From assembly GCF_030232585.1 (NCBI RefSeq), contig NZ_JASPJX010000003.1:149523-213522 (forward strand): DNA of 64,000 bases, given 5' to 3'. Made by a program: the position numbers and the translations under genes. Shown here piece after piece: positions 27,590 to 37,197 of this stretch. Source of the DNA: Corynebacterium sp. MSK008 (lineage in GTDB: Bacteria; Actinomycetota; Actinomycetes; Mycobacteriales; Mycobacteriaceae). The notes below the pieces were generated by a model. It was not told the origin of the DNA. It searched no databases and was given only the letters and a program-made list of their open reading frames with translations. Position 1 is the stretch's first letter; every line of letters begins with the position of its first letter.

Positions 27590-29086
27590 CTAGTGCCCAC
27601 CGTGCCCGGCGGGCAGATCCAAGTCCGCCTCCTGGCCAGGCTCCACGATGACGAACTGGCCCATCATGCCCTGGTCCTCGTGGTTGAGCATGTGGCAGTG
27701 GTACATGTACGCCAGACTCGGGTCTGGGTAGTAGCCCATCTGCACAAGCAGGCTCACCGTAGCCAGCGGCGGGACGGTGATGGTGTCGTGCCAGCCGGTG
27801 GTGAACTCTAGCTCGCCGTTTTCCACGCCGATAACTGCAAAACGCGCGTCGTGGATGTGGAAATTGTGGGCCATGTCCTCGTTCTCGTTGGTCACGTGCC
27901 AAATCTCCGGGTCCCTGTGGTCCACGGTGAAGTCCACGCGCGTCATGTCCATGGTCTTGCCGTTGATCTCCACACCGTTGAGGCGGAACTCGCGCTCCAC
28001 CTCGACCGATTCCACGTCAGGCACCTCGAACGGCACCAGGAAATCCGCAAGTTCGGGTACCTCGGGGGCGTCGTCGGCAGGCGCGGCGATTTCGAGCAAG
28101 TCGAACTTGTCGGTGAAGCCGAACATCTCCGCGGTCTCCCGGTCAGGCATGCCGCCCAGGTCCGGAAGGCCGTCGCTGCGTAGCTTCAGGTCCTTGCCCG
28201 GCTCGAGATCCACCACGATCTCCACGCGTTCGCCAGCGCTGAGCAGCACGCCGTCGACCTCAACCGGGGCGTCCAGGAAGCCCTGGTCCGTGGCCACCAC
28301 GTGGAACGGTTTGCCGAAGGACAGGTGGTGGAAACGCATCGTCGCACCGTTGAGCACGCGCAGGCGCACACGCCGCGTGGTCGCCTCGAAGCGCGGCTTG
28401 GTCATGCCGTTGACCATCACGGTGGAGCCGACCCAGCCGTTGTCCTCGTCCAGCTGGCCGTCTTCGGTGAAGTTGGCGTCGGTGATGATCACGGGGATGT
28501 CGTCTACCCCGTACTCATTGGGGAGGCCGGGGAAGGCGGAATCGTCGTCGTCAAGCACGATGCCCCCGGCCAGTCCGCGGTAGGCGTGTACGGCGGACTT
28601 TTCGTGCGGGTGCGGGTGGTACCAGCAGGTTGCCGCCGGCTGGTCCACGGTCCATGACGGCGACCAGGACTCGCCCGGGTCGAACATGAGCGCCGGCCCA
28701 CCGTCGGCGGCGGCCGGCAGGTGCAGGCCGTGCCAGTGCACAACCGTCGGCTCCGGCAGCTCGTTGTGCACCGTCATGTCGATCTGCTCGCCGCGACGCA
28801 TGTACAGCGTCGGCCCCTGGTACGGGCCGTTGAAGCCCCAGGTCCTAGTCATCGTGCCGGGCACGATCTCGAACTCGCCTTCCTGCGCGGTCAGTTCAAA
28901 ACGGCGCACGTTGCCGTCAAGCTCGCCCTCGTACAGCGGCGGGATGCGAAGCGGGCGCGCCTTTTCGTCCGCACCCAGCGGTTTTGTCTGCGAGGACGTC
29001 GAGCACGCCGTACCCGTGGCCGCCGCGGCCAGCGCCGCCGTCGCAAGTAGTGTGCCCCTGAAAAATGTGCGTCTACTCATTGCCAT
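27590..29086 (-). CDS. Multicopper oxidase (CueO-like), Tat-exported
   Basis: 498 residues. A twin-arginine signal (MSRRTFFRGTLL) runs into ATGTACS, which may serve as a lipobox. The copper ligands are all present: HWHG, WYHPHPHEK, HNFHIHDARF and YMYHCHMLNHEDQGMM, giving one type 1 site and a trinuclear cluster. The family oxidises Cu(I) or phenolic substrates with oxygen and commonly protects against copper. Tail ends in LPAGHGGH. ATG 29086 has GGGAGG 5 nt upstream. No copper-response regulator lies next to it. Confidence 0.9.
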   Translation of the reverse strand: MAMSRRTFFRGTLLATAALAAAATGTACSTSSQTKPLGADEKARPLRIPPLYEGELDGNVRRFELTAQEGEFEIVPGTMTRTWGFNGPYQGPTLYMRRGEQIDMTVHNELPEPTVVHWHGLHLPAAADGGPALMFDPGESWSPSWTVDQPAATCWYHPHPHEKSAVHAYRGLAGGIVLDDDDSAFPGLPNEYGVDDIPVIITDANFTEDGQLDEDNGWVGSTVMVNGMTKPRFEATTRRVRLRVLNGATMRFHHLSFGKPFHVVATDQGFLDAPVEVDGVLLSAGERVEIVVDLEPGKDLKLRSDGLPDLGGMPDRETAEMFGFTDKFDLLEIAAPADDAPEVPELADFLVPFEVPDVESVEVEREFRLNGVEINGKTMDMTRVDFTVDHRDPEIWHVTNENEDMAHNFHIHDARFAVIGVENGELEFTTGWHDTITVPPLATVSLLVQMGYYPDPSLAYMYHCHMLNHEDQGMMGQFVIVEPGQEADLDLPAGHGGH

Positions 29087-29136
29087 GTGCGCCTCCCGGT
29101 TCGCTGATACTCTCTTTCGACCCTACTATCCGCTGT

Positions 29137-30363
29137 ATGTCTAACGATCAACGCGAGGAACGCAACGCACGCCGGTTCGTCTGGTCAAACGGCCTGCAAA
29201 ACATTGGCGACCAGCTCGTCGCGCCGAAGACGGTGCTGCCGTGGCTCTTCGGCTCCGCGGGCGTGCCGGCGGTGCTGACCTCGTTTCTCGTGCCCATCCG
29301 CGAATCCGGCTCGATGCTGCCGCAGGCGTTTTTGAGCCCGTGGGTGACCTCGAGGCGCTCCCGCAAGCGCGTGTGGCTCATCGGTTCGTGGGGGCAAGCC
29401 GCCGCCGCGGGCCTTATCGCGTTGAGTGCATTGCTTCTCGACGGCGCTCCGCTCGGCGCCGTCATCCTGCTCTTGCTCGCCGCCCATGCGCTGTTCCGTT
29501 CCCTGTGCTCGCTGGCCGGCAAAGATGTGCAGGGCCGGACGATCTCCAAGGGTCGCCGTGGCGACATCACCGGCCGCGCGACTGCCCTGGCCGGCGGGTT
29601 CACACTTGCGATCGGCCTGATTCTCACGTTTTTGCCCAACAACCTGCCGCAGTGGGCGATCGCCGCGCTACTCGCCGTGGGCGCGTCAATGTGGGCGCTG
29701 GCGTCGCTGGTCTTTGGAGGTATCGACGAACCAGAGGCTGAACCGGAGTCCAAAGACGGCCAAAGCATGAAGGACATGTGGGCGCTAGTCAAGGGCGACC
29801 GCGACCTGCAGAAGTTTCTCGTGGTGCGCTCGCTGATGCTGGTCACCGCGCTGTCCACCCCGTTCATTGTGGTCATGGCCGGCAACGAGGGCGCGGACCT
29901 GACCGGCCTTGGCGCGTTCATCATCGCTTCCGGCGGCGCGTCGCTTCTGGGAGGCAGGGTGTCGGGCAGGTTGTCCGACAGGTCGTCGAAAAGCACGATG
30001 GCCTGGGCCGCGGGTGTGGCCTCGACCGTGATCGTCGCCCTTGTTCTCAGCGCCCGCTTCGCGCCTGCCGGGGTGAACGCCTGGGTCATGCCCCTGGGCT
30101 TCTTCCTGGTCAACCTCGCCCACACCGCAGTGCGCGTGAGCCGCAAGACCTACCTGGTGGACATGGCCGACGGCGACAAGCGCACCATGATCACCGGCGC
30201 CTCCAACACCGTCATGGGCGTGGTGCTGCTGGTTGTCGGCGCGGTGTCGTCCGCGATCGCGGTGCTCGGGCCCCAGGCCGCGCTGATCTTCCTGGCTGTT
30301 GTCGGCTACGCCGGCGTGGTCGGCGCGCGGAACCTGAAAGAAGTCTCGGCGACCGCTGCCTAG
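29137..30363 (+). CDS. MFS transporter
   Basis: 408 residues, about 12 hydrophobic helices, with a central charged loop (EPEAEPESKDGQ). It lacks the strong drug-pump motif C. Segments AFIIASGGASLLGGRVSGRLSDRS and VRVSRKTYLVDMADG point to a subgroup of actinobacterial MFS proteins without known substrate. TACTAT ends 7 nt before ATG 29137 (leaderless). It is divergent from the multicopper oxidase, 50 bases apart, so a shared control is possible. Confidence 0.85.
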   Translation: MSNDQREERNARRFVWSNGLQNIGDQLVAPKTVLPWLFGSAGVPAVLTSFLVPIRESGSMLPQAFLSPWVTSRRSRKRVWLIGSWGQAAAAGLIALSALLLDGAPLGAVILLLLAAHALFRSLCSLAGKDVQGRTISKGRRGDITGRATALAGGFTLAIGLILTFLPNNLPQWAIAALLAVGASMWALASLVFGGIDEPEAEPESKDGQSMKDMWALVKGDRDLQKFLVVRSLMLVTALSTPFIVVMAGNEGADLTGLGAFIIASGGASLLGGRVSGRLSDRSSKSTMAWAAGVASTVIVALVLSARFAPAGVNAWVMPLGFFLVNLAHTAVRVSRKTYLVDMADGDKRTMITGASNTVMGVVLLVVGAVSSAIAVLGPQAALIFLAVVGYAGVVGARNLKEVSATAA

Positions 30364-30423
30364 GCGTTATGCTGGTTGCCGACAAAAACCCGCTACACAT
30401 CCCATAAAACAAGGAGCATTCGA

Positions 30424-31866
30424 GTGCCTACCCACTTCGAACGTGCCGTTGTCGTGCTTGCGGCCGGCGCCGGAACCCGCATGAAGTCCGACCGGCAGAA
30501 GACGCTGCACGAAATCGGCGGGCGCAGCCTGCTGTCCCACTCCCTGCACGCGGCCGCCGGTGTACACCCGAACCATCTCGTCGCGGTTGTCGGCCACCAG
30601 CGCGACCAGGTCGCCCCGGCCGTGGAGCAGATCGCCGAGCAGATGCACGTGGAAATCCGCCAGGCTATCCAGGAGGAGCAAAACGGCACCGGCCACGCCG
30701 TGCAGGTGGGCCTGTCCGCCATCCCGGACTTCGACGGCACCGTGGTGGTCACCAACGGCGACGTGCCGCTGCTGACTCCGGAGACCCTGCAGGCGCTCGT
30801 GGAGAAGCATGAGTCCGAGCACGCCGCGGTGACCGTGCTCTCGCTCGAGTTCGACAACCCCACCGGCTACGGCCGCATCATCCGCGGCGAGGCCGGGGAC
30901 GTACTCGAGATCGTGGAGGAAAAGGACGCCACCGAGGAGCAGCGCAAGGTCCGCGAGGTCAACTCCGGCGTGTTCGCCTTCGACGGCAAGGTGCTGCGCG
31001 ATGCGCTCACGCGCGTCACCCCGGACAACGCCCAGGGCGAGTTCTACATCACCGATGTGCTGGGCATCGCGCGTGGCGACGGCCTCCGGGTCACCGCCTT
31101 CACCGCCCCCGACTCCCGCGAGCTGGCCGGCGTGAACGACCGGGTGCAGCTGGCGGAGGCTGGCAAGGAGCTCAATCGCAGGCTCGTCGAGAAGGCGATG
31201 CGAGGCGGTGCGACCGTGATCGACCCGGACACCACCTGGATCGGCGTCGAGGTAGAGATCGGCCGCGACGTGGTCATCCACCCGAACACCCAGCTGTGGG
31301 GTTCCACCGTCATCGGCGACGGCGCGGAAATCGGCCCTGACACCACCCTGACCGACATGGAGGTTGGCGCCCGCGCCACCGTCGTGCGCACCCAGGGCGA
31401 ACTCGGTGTGATCGGCGAGGAAGCCACCGTCGGCCCGTTCACCTACATCCGCCCCGGCACCGAACTCGGCGCCCGCGGCAAGCTCGGCGGCTTCGTCGAA
31501 TCCAAGAACGCCAAGATCGGCGAGGGCTCCAAGGTGCCGCACCTGACCTACATCGGCGACGCCACCGTGGGCAAGCACTCCAACATCGGCGCAAGCTCCG
31601 TGTTCGCCAACTACGACGGCGTAAACAAGCACCACACCACCATCGGCGACTACTGCCGCACCGGCTCCGACACCATGTTCGTCGCGCCGGTGAACATCGG
31701 TGATGGCGCCTACACCGGCGCGGGTACAGTGGTCACCGAAGACGTGCCCGCTGGCGCGCTCGCCATCAAGGAAGGCCGCCAGCGCAACATCGAAGGCTGG
31801 GTGGAAGACCGCCGCCCGGGCACTGAAGCGGCTGAAGCAGCAAAAAACGCGAAGCGAGAGGGTTAA
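30424..31866 (+). CDS. glmU: Bifunctional GlmU: N-acetylglucosamine-1-phosphate uridyltransferase / glucosamine-1-phosphate acetyltransferase
   Basis: 480 residues. It makes UDP-GlcNAc, the precursor of peptidoglycan and mycothiol. N-terminal pyrophosphorylase signature LAAGAGTRMKSDRQKTLHEIGG; the C-terminal left-handed beta-helix shows hexapeptide repeats (IGRDVVIHPNTQLWG, IGDGAEIGPDTTL) and the acetyl-transfer region ANYDGVNKHHTTIGDY. AAGGAG precedes GTG 30424. It lies 4 bases upstream of prs, as in M. tuberculosis. Confidence 0.97.
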   Translation: MPTHFERAVVVLAAGAGTRMKSDRQKTLHEIGGRSLLSHSLHAAAGVHPNHLVAVVGHQRDQVAPAVEQIAEQMHVEIRQAIQEEQNGTGHAVQVGLSAIPDFDGTVVVTNGDVPLLTPETLQALVEKHESEHAAVTVLSLEFDNPTGYGRIIRGEAGDVLEIVEEKDATEEQRKVREVNSGVFAFDGKVLRDALTRVTPDNAQGEFYITDVLGIARGDGLRVTAFTAPDSRELAGVNDRVQLAEAGKELNRRLVEKAMRGGATVIDPDTTWIGVEVEIGRDVVIHPNTQLWGSTVIGDGAEIGPDTTLTDMEVGARATVVRTQGELGVIGEEATVGPFTYIRPGTELGARGKLGGFVESKNAKIGEGSKVPHLTYIGDATVGKHSNIGASSVFANYDGVNKHHTTIGDYCRTGSDTMFVAPVNIGDGAYTGAGTVVTEDVPAGALAIKEGRQRNIEGWVEDRRPGTEAAEAAKNAKREG

Positions 31867-31870
31867 TTAC

Positions 31871-32848
31871 ATGACTGGTTACTCCACCGAAAGCCACAAA
31901 GACCTCAAGGTATTCACCGGACGCGCCCACCCGGCCCTCGCAGAAGCCGTGGCCAAGGAGCTCGGCATCGAGCTGGTGCCCACCACCGCGCGCGACTTCG
32001 CCAACGGCGAGATCTTCATCCGCTTCGAAGAGTCCGTCCGCGGCGCGGATTGCTTTGTCATGCAGTCCCACGCCCAGCCGCTGAACAAGTGGCTGATGGA
32101 ACAGCTGATCATGATCGACGCGCTCAAGCGCGGCTCCGCCAAGCGCATCACCGCGATCCTGCCGTTCTACCCCTACGCCCGCCAGGACAAGAAGCACCGC
32201 GGCCGCGAGCCGATCTCCGCTCGCCTCATCGCGGACCTGCTCACCGCCGCCGGCGCGGACCGCATCGTCTCCGTGGACCTGCACACCGACCAGATCCAGG
32301 GCTTCTTCGATGGCCCGGTGGACCACATGCACGCCCAGCCGATCCTGGTGGACTACATCAAGTCCAATTACCCGCTGGACAACCTCGTGGTGGTCTCCCC
32401 CGACGCCGGCCGCGTGAAGTCGGCCGAGAAGTGGGCCAACATGCTCGGCGACGCCCCCATGGCGTTCGTGCACAAGACCCGCGACATCGACGCCGCGAAC
32501 AAGGTCGTGTCCAACCGCGTCGTCGGCGACGTCGACGGCAAGGACTGCATCCTCATGGACGACATGATCGATACCGGCGGCACCATCGCTGGCGCCGTCG
32601 GCGTGCTCAAGGAGGCCGGCGCAAAGTCCGTGGTCATCGCCTGCACCCACGGCGTGTTCTCCGACCCGGCGCGCGAGCGCCTCAGCGACTGTGGCGCAGA
32701 GGAAGTCATCACCACCGACACCCTGCCGCAGGACACCAAAGGCTGGAGCAACCTCACGGTGCTGTCGATCGCGCCGCTGCTGGCCAAGACGATCCACGAG
32801 ATCTTCGAAAACGGCTCCGTGACCACCCTCTTCGAGGGCCAGGCGTAA
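31871..32848 (+). CDS. prs: Ribose-phosphate pyrophosphokinase
   Basis: 325 residues. It makes PRPP for nucleotide, histidine, tryptophan and decaprenyl-phosphoryl-arabinose synthesis. PRPP-binding loop ILMDDMIDTGGTIAGAV and the flexible-loop motif YARQDKKHRGREPISA are intact; FANGEIFIRFEESVRG is the regulatory segment. GAGAGG precedes ATG 31871. Transcribed with glmU. Confidence 0.97.
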   Translation: MTGYSTESHKDLKVFTGRAHPALAEAVAKELGIELVPTTARDFANGEIFIRFEESVRGADCFVMQSHAQPLNKWLMEQLIMIDALKRGSAKRITAILPFYPYARQDKKHRGREPISARLIADLLTAAGADRIVSVDLHTDQIQGFFDGPVDHMHAQPILVDYIKSNYPLDNLVVVSPDAGRVKSAEKWANMLGDAPMAFVHKTRDIDAANKVVSNRVVGDVDGKDCILMDDMIDTGGTIAGAVGVLKEAGAKSVVIACTHGVFSDPARERLSDCGAEEVITTDTLPQDTKGWSNLTVLSIAPLLAKTIHEIFENGSVTTLFEGQA

Positions 32849-32874
32849 CCGCCACGGTTCGGCGGACAGATTCA

Positions 32875-32902
32875 GCCGGGGCAGCACTTGCGCTGCCCCG
32901 GC
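32875..32902 (+). terminator. Hairpin terminator after glmU-prs
   Basis: 11-bp perfect stem GCCGGGGCAGC / GCTGCCCCGGC with a 6-nt loop. Only TTC follows, so termination may be partial or need another factor. Confidence 0.5.
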
Positions 32903-32927
32903 TTCACGCATACGGGAAGGAAAAAGG

Positions 32928-33374
32928 ATGTACGAGCGCTACGCCCCGTCGGTGGAGTTCACCCCCGACCTCGAGCACGCGAAGTCCATGTTCGACAACG
33001 ACGCCACCTTGGAGTACCTCGGCGCGACCATCACACGCCTCGAGCCCGGCTTGGCCGAGGGCGAGTTCACGGTGGAGGCGCGCCACGCCAACGGGTTCGG
33101 CGTCTGCCAAGGTGGCGTGCTGTTCACGTTCGCCGACGCGCTGTTCGGTGGCGCGTGCAACTCGCGGCGCACCGACCCGACCGTCAGCGCGCAATCCGAG
33201 ATGATCTACCTCGCGCCCGCGAAGATCGGCCGCACTATCCGCGGGGTTGCCCGCGAGCGCCACACCTGGGGCAGGAACGGGCTTTCCGACGTCACGCTGT
33301 ACGACGGCGACACCGCCATCGCCGAGTTCCGCGGCATGTCCCGCACCACCACACGACCACCGACAGGAAACTAA
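32928..33374 (+). CDS. Hotdog-fold thioesterase, PaaI type
   Basis: 148 residues. The hotdog signature HANGFGVCQGGVLFTFADALFGGACN places it in the PaaI/hydroxyphenylacetyl-CoA thioesterase group, which hydrolyses dead-end aryl-CoA thioesters; the Asn-Gly and Asp in that stretch match the active site. The AAGGAAAAAGG ribosome site precedes ATG 32928. It starts a run of four genes inserted between prs and rplY. No other phenylacetate-degradation genes are in view. Confidence 0.85.
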   Translation: MYERYAPSVEFTPDLEHAKSMFDNDATLEYLGATITRLEPGLAEGEFTVEARHANGFGVCQGGVLFTFADALFGGACNSRRTDPTVSAQSEMIYLAPAKIGRTIRGVARERHTWGRNGLSDVTLYDGDTAIAEFRGMSRTTTRPPTGN

Positions 33375-33377
33375 ACC

Positions 33378-34727
33378 GTGAGCCAGAACCAAAGCCTGCA
33401 AGAACAGGGGCTGAACAGGAGCGTCAAAAGTAGGCAATTGATGATGATTGCCTTTGGTTCGTCGATAGGCACGGGCCTGTTTTTGGGCTCCGCCGGATCG
33501 ATCCAGTACGCCGGGCCAGCGGTACTGATCTCCTTCGCGTTCGTCGGCGCGATCGTGTACTTCCTCATGCGAATGCTCGGCGAAATGGCGGTCGAGCACC
33601 CCGTCTCCGGGTCGTTTGCGGCCTACTCGCGCGCGTTCATTGGACCGGTAGCCGGTTTCATCACCGGCTGGAACTGGTGGTTCACCACCGTCGTGGTGGG
33701 CATGCTGGAGCTGACCGCCATGGGCACGTTTTTGGACTACTGGTTCCCGGGGCTGCCCCACTGGATCACCGCGCTGGTCACGCTGGTGCTGGTGGTCGTG
33801 CTGAACCTGTTCAACGTGCGGGTGTTCGCCGCGACCGAGTACTGGCTGTCGCTGATCAAGGTCGCCGCACTCGTGCTCATGATCGTGCTGGGATTCGCGC
33901 TCGTGTTTGGCCTCGGCCCCGACGATCCGATTGGGTTTTCCAACATCACCGAACACGGCGGGTTCATGCCCAACGGCATCTCCGGCGTGCTGTTCGCGCT
34001 GGTCGCGGTGACGTTCACGTTCGGCGGCATCATGTCCATCGGCACCGCCGCCGGCGAGGCGGACAACCCGAAGACCGCGATCCCGCGCGCGGTGAACTCG
34101 GTGGTGTGGCGCATTCTGGTGTTTTACCTCGGCGGCATCGGCACTATTTTGCTGCTCGCGCCGTGGAACGAGCAGGAAACAAACGAGAGTCCGTTTATCC
34201 GCGTGCTCACCGGCGTCGGCTTCGGCCCGGCGGCCACGGCGCTTAACGTGGTGATCGTGGTGGCCGTGTTCTCGGTGCTCAACACTATGACGTACTCGGG
34301 CGCGCGCATGCTGCGCGACCTCGCCAGAAACGGCCAGGCGCCACGCGCATTCGCCGCCACCAGCGAGAAAGGGCTGCCCACCAGGGCCCTGCTTTTCGAC
34401 GCCGCGCTGATGGGCACCGTCGTCATCCTGAACTTCTTCTTCGAAGGCAAAATCTTCGCGGTGCTGCTGGCGATTATCGTCGGCACCGAGCTGATCACCT
34501 GGGCGGGCATCTGCATCTCCCACCTGAACTTCCGCAAGACATCCAAGAGCGCGACGTTTGCGTCGCCCTTTTATCCAGCAGCGAACTGGATTTGCATCGC
34601 GTTTTTCGTCCTCGTGCTCGTGCTGATGGGTATTCTTCCGGAATACCGGATGGGCCTAGCCACGCTGACCGGCTGGATCATCGTGCTGGGCCTGATCTCA
34701 CTGACCACGCAGAGGAGCCGCGCATGA
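33378..34727 (+). CDS. Amino-acid permease (APC superfamily, AAT type)
   Basis: 449 residues with about 12 helices. The N-terminal consensus SRQLMMIAFGSSIGTGLFLGSA and GEMAVEHPVSGSFAAYS belong to the amino acid transporter family that carries aromatic, basic or other amino acids by proton symport (AroP, LysP, GabP relatives). GIMSIGTAAGEADNPKTAIP completes the picture. GTG 33378 has AGGA about 9 nt upstream. Its stop overlaps the aminotransferase start by ATGA (34724-34727), suggesting the permease feeds it. The helix-1 SSIG uses codons TCG-TCG-ATA-GGC, part of the recurring DNA word. Confidence 0.88.
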   Translation: MSQNQSLQEQGLNRSVKSRQLMMIAFGSSIGTGLFLGSAGSIQYAGPAVLISFAFVGAIVYFLMRMLGEMAVEHPVSGSFAAYSRAFIGPVAGFITGWNWWFTTVVVGMLELTAMGTFLDYWFPGLPHWITALVTLVLVVVLNLFNVRVFAATEYWLSLIKVAALVLMIVLGFALVFGLGPDDPIGFSNITEHGGFMPNGISGVLFALVAVTFTFGGIMSIGTAAGEADNPKTAIPRAVNSVVWRILVFYLGGIGTILLLAPWNEQETNESPFIRVLTGVGFGPAATALNVVIVVAVFSVLNTMTYSGARMLRDLARNGQAPRAFAATSEKGLPTRALLFDAALMGTVVILNFFFEGKIFAVLLAIIVGTELITWAGICISHLNFRKTSKSATFASPFYPAANWICIAFFVLVLVLMGILPEYRMGLATLTGWIIVLGLISLTTQRSRA

Positions 34728-35740
34728 TCCGTCCAGACCTCGACGCCATTCCCCCGTACGTTCCCGGCGTGCGCGACGAGCGCGCCATCAAACTGTCCTC
34801 CAACGAGTGCGCGGAGGGCCCGTTGCCGCCGGTGCTCGACGCCATGCGCAAGGCGCTCGGCGAAATCAACCGCTACCCGGACATCGGCGCGCTGCAGCTG
34901 CGCACAGTACTCGGCGAGCACCTCGGGGTGGCACCGGAGCAGGTCGCACTCGGCGCCGGTTCTTCCGCCCTGTGCCAGCAGCTGGTGTCCATTGCGGCCC
35001 AGCCCGGCGACGAAGTGGTCTTCCCCTGGCGCAGCTTCGAGGCCTACCCGATCTTCGTCCAGGTTGTCGGTGCCACCCCGGTACGCGTGCCGCTGGGCAG
35101 CGACGACAGGCTGGACATGCCGGCGCTGGCCGCCGCGGTGACCGACCGCACCAAGCTCATTTTCATCTGCAACCCGAACAACCCGACCGGCACCACAATC
35201 ACTAGCGCCGAGTTCACCGCGTTCATGGACGAGGTGCCGGCGGACGTGCTCGTCGTGCTCGACGAGGCCTACTTCGAGTACAACCACGCCGCCGACACGC
35301 CTGTCGCCACCGAGGCGATCACCCGCTACCCCAACGTGGTGGGGCTTCGCACCTTCTCCAAGGCGTACGGGCTCGCCGGCGCGCGCATCGGCTACGCGTT
35401 CGGCCCACGCCCGATCATCGAGGCGCTGAATAAAGTCTCCATCCCCTTTTCCGTCAGCGCGGTGGCGCAGGAGGCGGCACTCGCCTCCCTCGAGGCGCAG
35501 GAGGCGCTGCGCGCGCGTATCGACGGCACCGTGGCCGAGCGGAGCCGTGTCGTCGAGAAGCTTGGGCTCGCAGAAAGCCAGGCGAACTTTGTGTGGCTGC
35601 CCGGCGTAGGCAAAGAGTTGGCCGACCGGCTGGCAGCGGAAGGGGTGCTGGTGCGCGCCTTTCCCGAAGGCATCCGCGTGACAGTGACCAACGCGGAAGA
35701 AACCGACGCGCTCTTGGAGGCTTTCAGCCGTGCGCAGTGA
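34724..35740 (+). CDS. pat: Aromatic amino acid aminotransferase / histidinol-phosphate aminotransferase family
   Basis: 338 residues, PLP fold type I. Opens IRPDLDAIPPYVPG, then NPNNPTGTTI, DEAYFEY, and the PLP lysine in RTFSKAYGLAGARIGYAFG. This matches Pat-type aromatic aminotransferases of corynebacteria (close relatives of HisC) that use phenylpyruvate, hydroxyphenylpyruvate or imidazole-acetol phosphate. A true histidine-operon hisC is normally beside hisB/D; here the neighbours are transporters, so I favour pat. GAGGAG precedes ATG 34724. Translationally coupled on both sides. Confidence 0.85.
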   Translation: MIRPDLDAIPPYVPGVRDERAIKLSSNECAEGPLPPVLDAMRKALGEINRYPDIGALQLRTVLGEHLGVAPEQVALGAGSSALCQQLVSIAAQPGDEVVFPWRSFEAYPIFVQVVGATPVRVPLGSDDRLDMPALAAAVTDRTKLIFICNPNNPTGTTITSAEFTAFMDEVPADVLVVLDEAYFEYNHAADTPVATEAITRYPNVVGLRTFSKAYGLAGARIGYAFGPRPIIEALNKVSIPFSVSAVAQEAALASLEAQEALRARIDGTVAERSRVVEKLGLAESQANFVWLPGVGKELADRLAAEGVLVRAFPEGIRVTVTNAEETDALLEAFSRAQ

Positions 35741-37064
35741 GCGACGCCGCGTCATAGCGGCCACGACCATCGGCACCGCCATCGAGTGGTACGACTACTT
35801 CCTCTACGCCGCCGTCGCCGGCCTGGTGTTCAACCAGGTCATGTTCGGCCCTCTCGGGCCCGCCGCGGCGACGATCGCCAGCTTCCTCACCGTCGGCCTG
35901 TCATTTCTGTTCCGACCTTTGGGGGCGGTGCTGGCGGGCCACTTCGGCGACCGGCTTGGCCGCCGGGGGGTGCTCATGGTCACGCTGTTCACCATGGGCA
36001 CCGCCACAGCGCTGATCGGGCTTTTGCCCACGTACGAAACCGCCGGCTGGTTCGCGCCGGCTGCCCTGGTGTTCCTGCGCATTCTGCAGGGCACCTCTGC
36101 AGGAGGTGAGTGGGGCTCGGCGGTGCTGCTGGCCGTGGAGCACGCGCCGACGGACAAGCGCGGCCTCTACGGCGCAGGGCCTCAGGTGGGCGTGCCGGCG
36201 GGGCTTTTGCTGTCCTCCGGTGTGCTGGCGCTGATGACCATGATCGCCCCGGGTGAGGCGTTTTTGCAGTGGGGCTGGCGCGTGCCCTTCCTACTTTCCA
36301 TCGGCCTGACGGTGCTGGGCTGGTGGATCCGCACCGGCGTGGAGGAATCGCCTGTGGTGGAGGAAATGCGTGAGGTCGGCGCGCGCAACCCGGTCGGCTC
36401 GCTGTTTCAGCGTCACGCCGGGCTCGTCCTCGCCGCAGCGCTAATCTTCGCCGCCAACGGCGCCGTGGGCTACATGACCACCGGCGGCTACATCCAGAAT
36501 TACGTCACCGACCCGGCCGGGCTCGCGCTCGAGCGCGGCGATATCCTGTGGGCGGTCACCGCCTCCGCCGCCACCTGGCTGTGCACCACCGCATTCGCCG
36601 GCTGGGTCTCCGACATCATCGGCCGCCGCCGCACCCTCGCAATCGGTTTCGTCGTGCAGGCGGCCGGCGTGTTGGCGTTGTTCCCGCTGGTGAACACCGG
36701 GTCGCTGGCAAAGATCACCGCGGCGCTGATCTTCCTCACCGTCGGTCTCGGCCTGACCTACGGCGAGATCGGCGCGTTCTACGCCGAGCTCTTCCCCGCC
36801 TCCATCCGCGCCTCCGGCGCCTCCATCTCCTACGCCCTCGGCGCGATCTTGGGCGGCGCGTTCGCCCCCACCATCGCCGCGGCCCTGCGCGAGGCGACGG
36901 GCGGCACCACCGCGATCACCGTGTACTTGATGGCGGCGACGGTCACGGGTCTCGTCGTCACGCTGCTGATGCGAGAGCGCCGAGGCATCCCACTTGGACA
37001 CGAGTTTGAGGAAGCCCAGGCGAGCGGGCATTTTGTGTGGCAAAAACCTCCTGCTACCCTGTAG
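35730..37064 (+). CDS. MHS family metabolite/proton symporter (MFS)
   Basis: 444 residues, 12 helices. GTAIEWYDYFLYAAVAGLVFN at the start and LGRRGVLMVTLF after helix 2 are hallmarks of the metabolite:H+ symporter family (shikimate, alpha-ketoglutarate, citrate, proline/betaine carriers). GTG 35730 overlaps the pat coding end by 11 bases, so it is translated with it. An aromatic keto acid or shikimate-like substrate would fit the operon, but that is inference. Confidence 0.88.
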   Translation: MRSERRRVIAATTIGTAIEWYDYFLYAAVAGLVFNQVMFGPLGPAAATIASFLTVGLSFLFRPLGAVLAGHFGDRLGRRGVLMVTLFTMGTATALIGLLPTYETAGWFAPAALVFLRILQGTSAGGEWGSAVLLAVEHAPTDKRGLYGAGPQVGVPAGLLLSSGVLALMTMIAPGEAFLQWGWRVPFLLSIGLTVLGWWIRTGVEESPVVEEMREVGARNPVGSLFQRHAGLVLAAALIFAANGAVGYMTTGGYIQNYVTDPAGLALERGDILWAVTASAATWLCTTAFAGWVSDIIGRRRTLAIGFVVQAAGVLALFPLVNTGSLAKITAALIFLTVGLGLTYGEIGAFYAELFPASIRASGASISYALGAILGGAFAPTIAAALREATGGTTAITVYLMAATVTGLVVTLLMRERRGIPLGHEFEEAQASGHFVWQKPPATL

Positions 37065-37197
37065 CAGTCTCGGCGAGGGCCTACCAAGGCCGTTATCGAC
37101 GCGATTTTGAGATCCTTTTGCGATCACTCGACGAGCACATATCCGTTTAGTGGTCGCAGGCAAGGCCTGTGGCCCTTCACACACGAAGGAGTACAAC

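Noticed and set aside
37065..37197. Ribosomal-protein leader or riboswitch before rplY
   Set aside because: Only a short hairpin is visible, and it matches no known leader I can reconstruct from sequence.
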